The notes under the pieces are model-generated. The model did no database searches. It was not told the origin of the DNA and was given only the letters and a program-made list of their open reading frames with translations. This document shows positions 63,847-64,000 of a stretch of 64,000 bases of DNA, piece after piece. The translations under genes were made by a program, and so were the position numbers. The stretch covers positions 6,944,001 to 7,008,000 of the forward strand of contig NZ_CP107903.1 of assembly GCF_036013955.1 (NCBI RefSeq), read 5' to 3'. Position 1 is the stretch's first letter, and each line of letters starts with the position of its first letter. This stretch comes from Streptomyces sp. NBC_00459. Its GTDB lineage: Bacteria > Actinomycetota > Actinomycetes > Streptomycetales > Streptomycetaceae.

Positions 63847-64000
63847 ATGACCTGGACGGAGAGCGAGACCGCGAGCGAGCACGCGACGGATACCGTGCCG
63901 GCCGGTGACGGGACCGGACTGTGGGCCCGCCGGTCGGGACGAGGCGAGCCGCTGGTGCTGTGCCACGGCGGGCCCGGACTCTGGGACATGTTCGAGGAAG
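63847..64000 (+). CDS. Alpha/beta hydrolase, N-terminal part (cut by window edge)
   Basis: Only the first 51 codons are in the window. The reading MTWTESETASEHATDTVP continues to LVLCHGGPGLWDMFE. HGGPG is the oxyanion-hole motif of proline iminopeptidase-like (S33) alpha/beta hydrolases, so a proline iminopeptidase is a fair guess, especially beside proline catabolism. The catalytic serine lies beyond the window. The gap to pruA is 44 bp. Confidence 0.75.
   Translation, partial: MTWTESETASEHATDTVPAGDGTGLWARRSGRGEPLVLCHGGPGLWDMFEE

Overview
This is one contiguous piece of a high-GC actinobacterial chromosome, almost certainly Streptomyces. The signs are GC-saturated third codon positions, many GTG starts, GTGA stop/start overlaps, start codons close behind a -10 box with little or no leader, and characteristic Streptomyces extragenic repeats. 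From memory, gene order matches the conserved core region of S. coelicolor around SCO5470-SCO5520; I could not check this by search. I see no insertion sequences, prophage, CRISPR, tRNA or rRNA. About 57 protein genes are supported, three of them with limits (glyA and a hydrolase are cut by the window edges, and the ilvB leader peptide is 13 codons).

Layout. 1-2400 (minus strand): gcvT-gcvH-glyA, glycine cleavage and serine hydroxymethyltransferase, behind a tandem glycine riboswitch. 2587-5142: a P-loop NTPase and two SseB-like proteins. 5566-11735: a complete oligopeptide/dipeptide ABC transporter in the unusual order permease C - binding protein - permease B - ATPase D - ATPase F, with a strong hairpin after the binding protein. 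11838-18000: a secreted M1 peptidase, a TRIC/UPF0126 membrane protein, an esterase, a thioesterase, a repeat-rich lipoprotein and a TetR regulator divergent from two small membrane proteins. 18004-24731: a CGNR regulator divergent from an EamA exporter, then a cysteine desulfurase and mnmA (tRNA 2-thiouridine pathway) separated by a Tat-exported multicopper oxidase and an amidase. 24780-29766: DUF427, LOG-like and SDR proteins, a MetE-like protein and ligA. 29986-36088: a GGDEF-EAL c-di-GMP enzyme (probably rmdB) and gatC-gatA-small protein-gatB. 36157-48394: a methyltransferase, an MMPL exporter with an overlapping acetyltransferase, membrane proteins, a very large LuxR regulator, a PQQ-type sugar dehydrogenase, an aldo/keto reductase and a 2-hydroxyacid dehydrogenase. 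48593-57440: a second c-di-GMP protein (probably cdgC), ilvB-ilvN-ilvC behind a leader-peptide attenuator, and serA. 57598-59838: a drug-exporter/TetR divergon. 59835-64000: a PucR regulator divergent from proline dehydrogenase and pruA, then the start of an alpha/beta hydrolase.

Two themes link the genes. Amino-acid metabolism dominates (glycine/serine, peptide uptake, branched-chain synthesis, serine synthesis, proline breakdown), with two RNA-level switches. Several small regulator-target divergons also carry readable operator candidates; the clearest is three ACGG(C/T)CGT-type sites at exact 26-bp spacing between the TetR gene and the exporter. No wholly new system stands out. The best leads are that operator array, the GTAACC sites next to the CGNR regulator, the small conserved-looking protein inside the gat operon, and covarying extragenic repeats.
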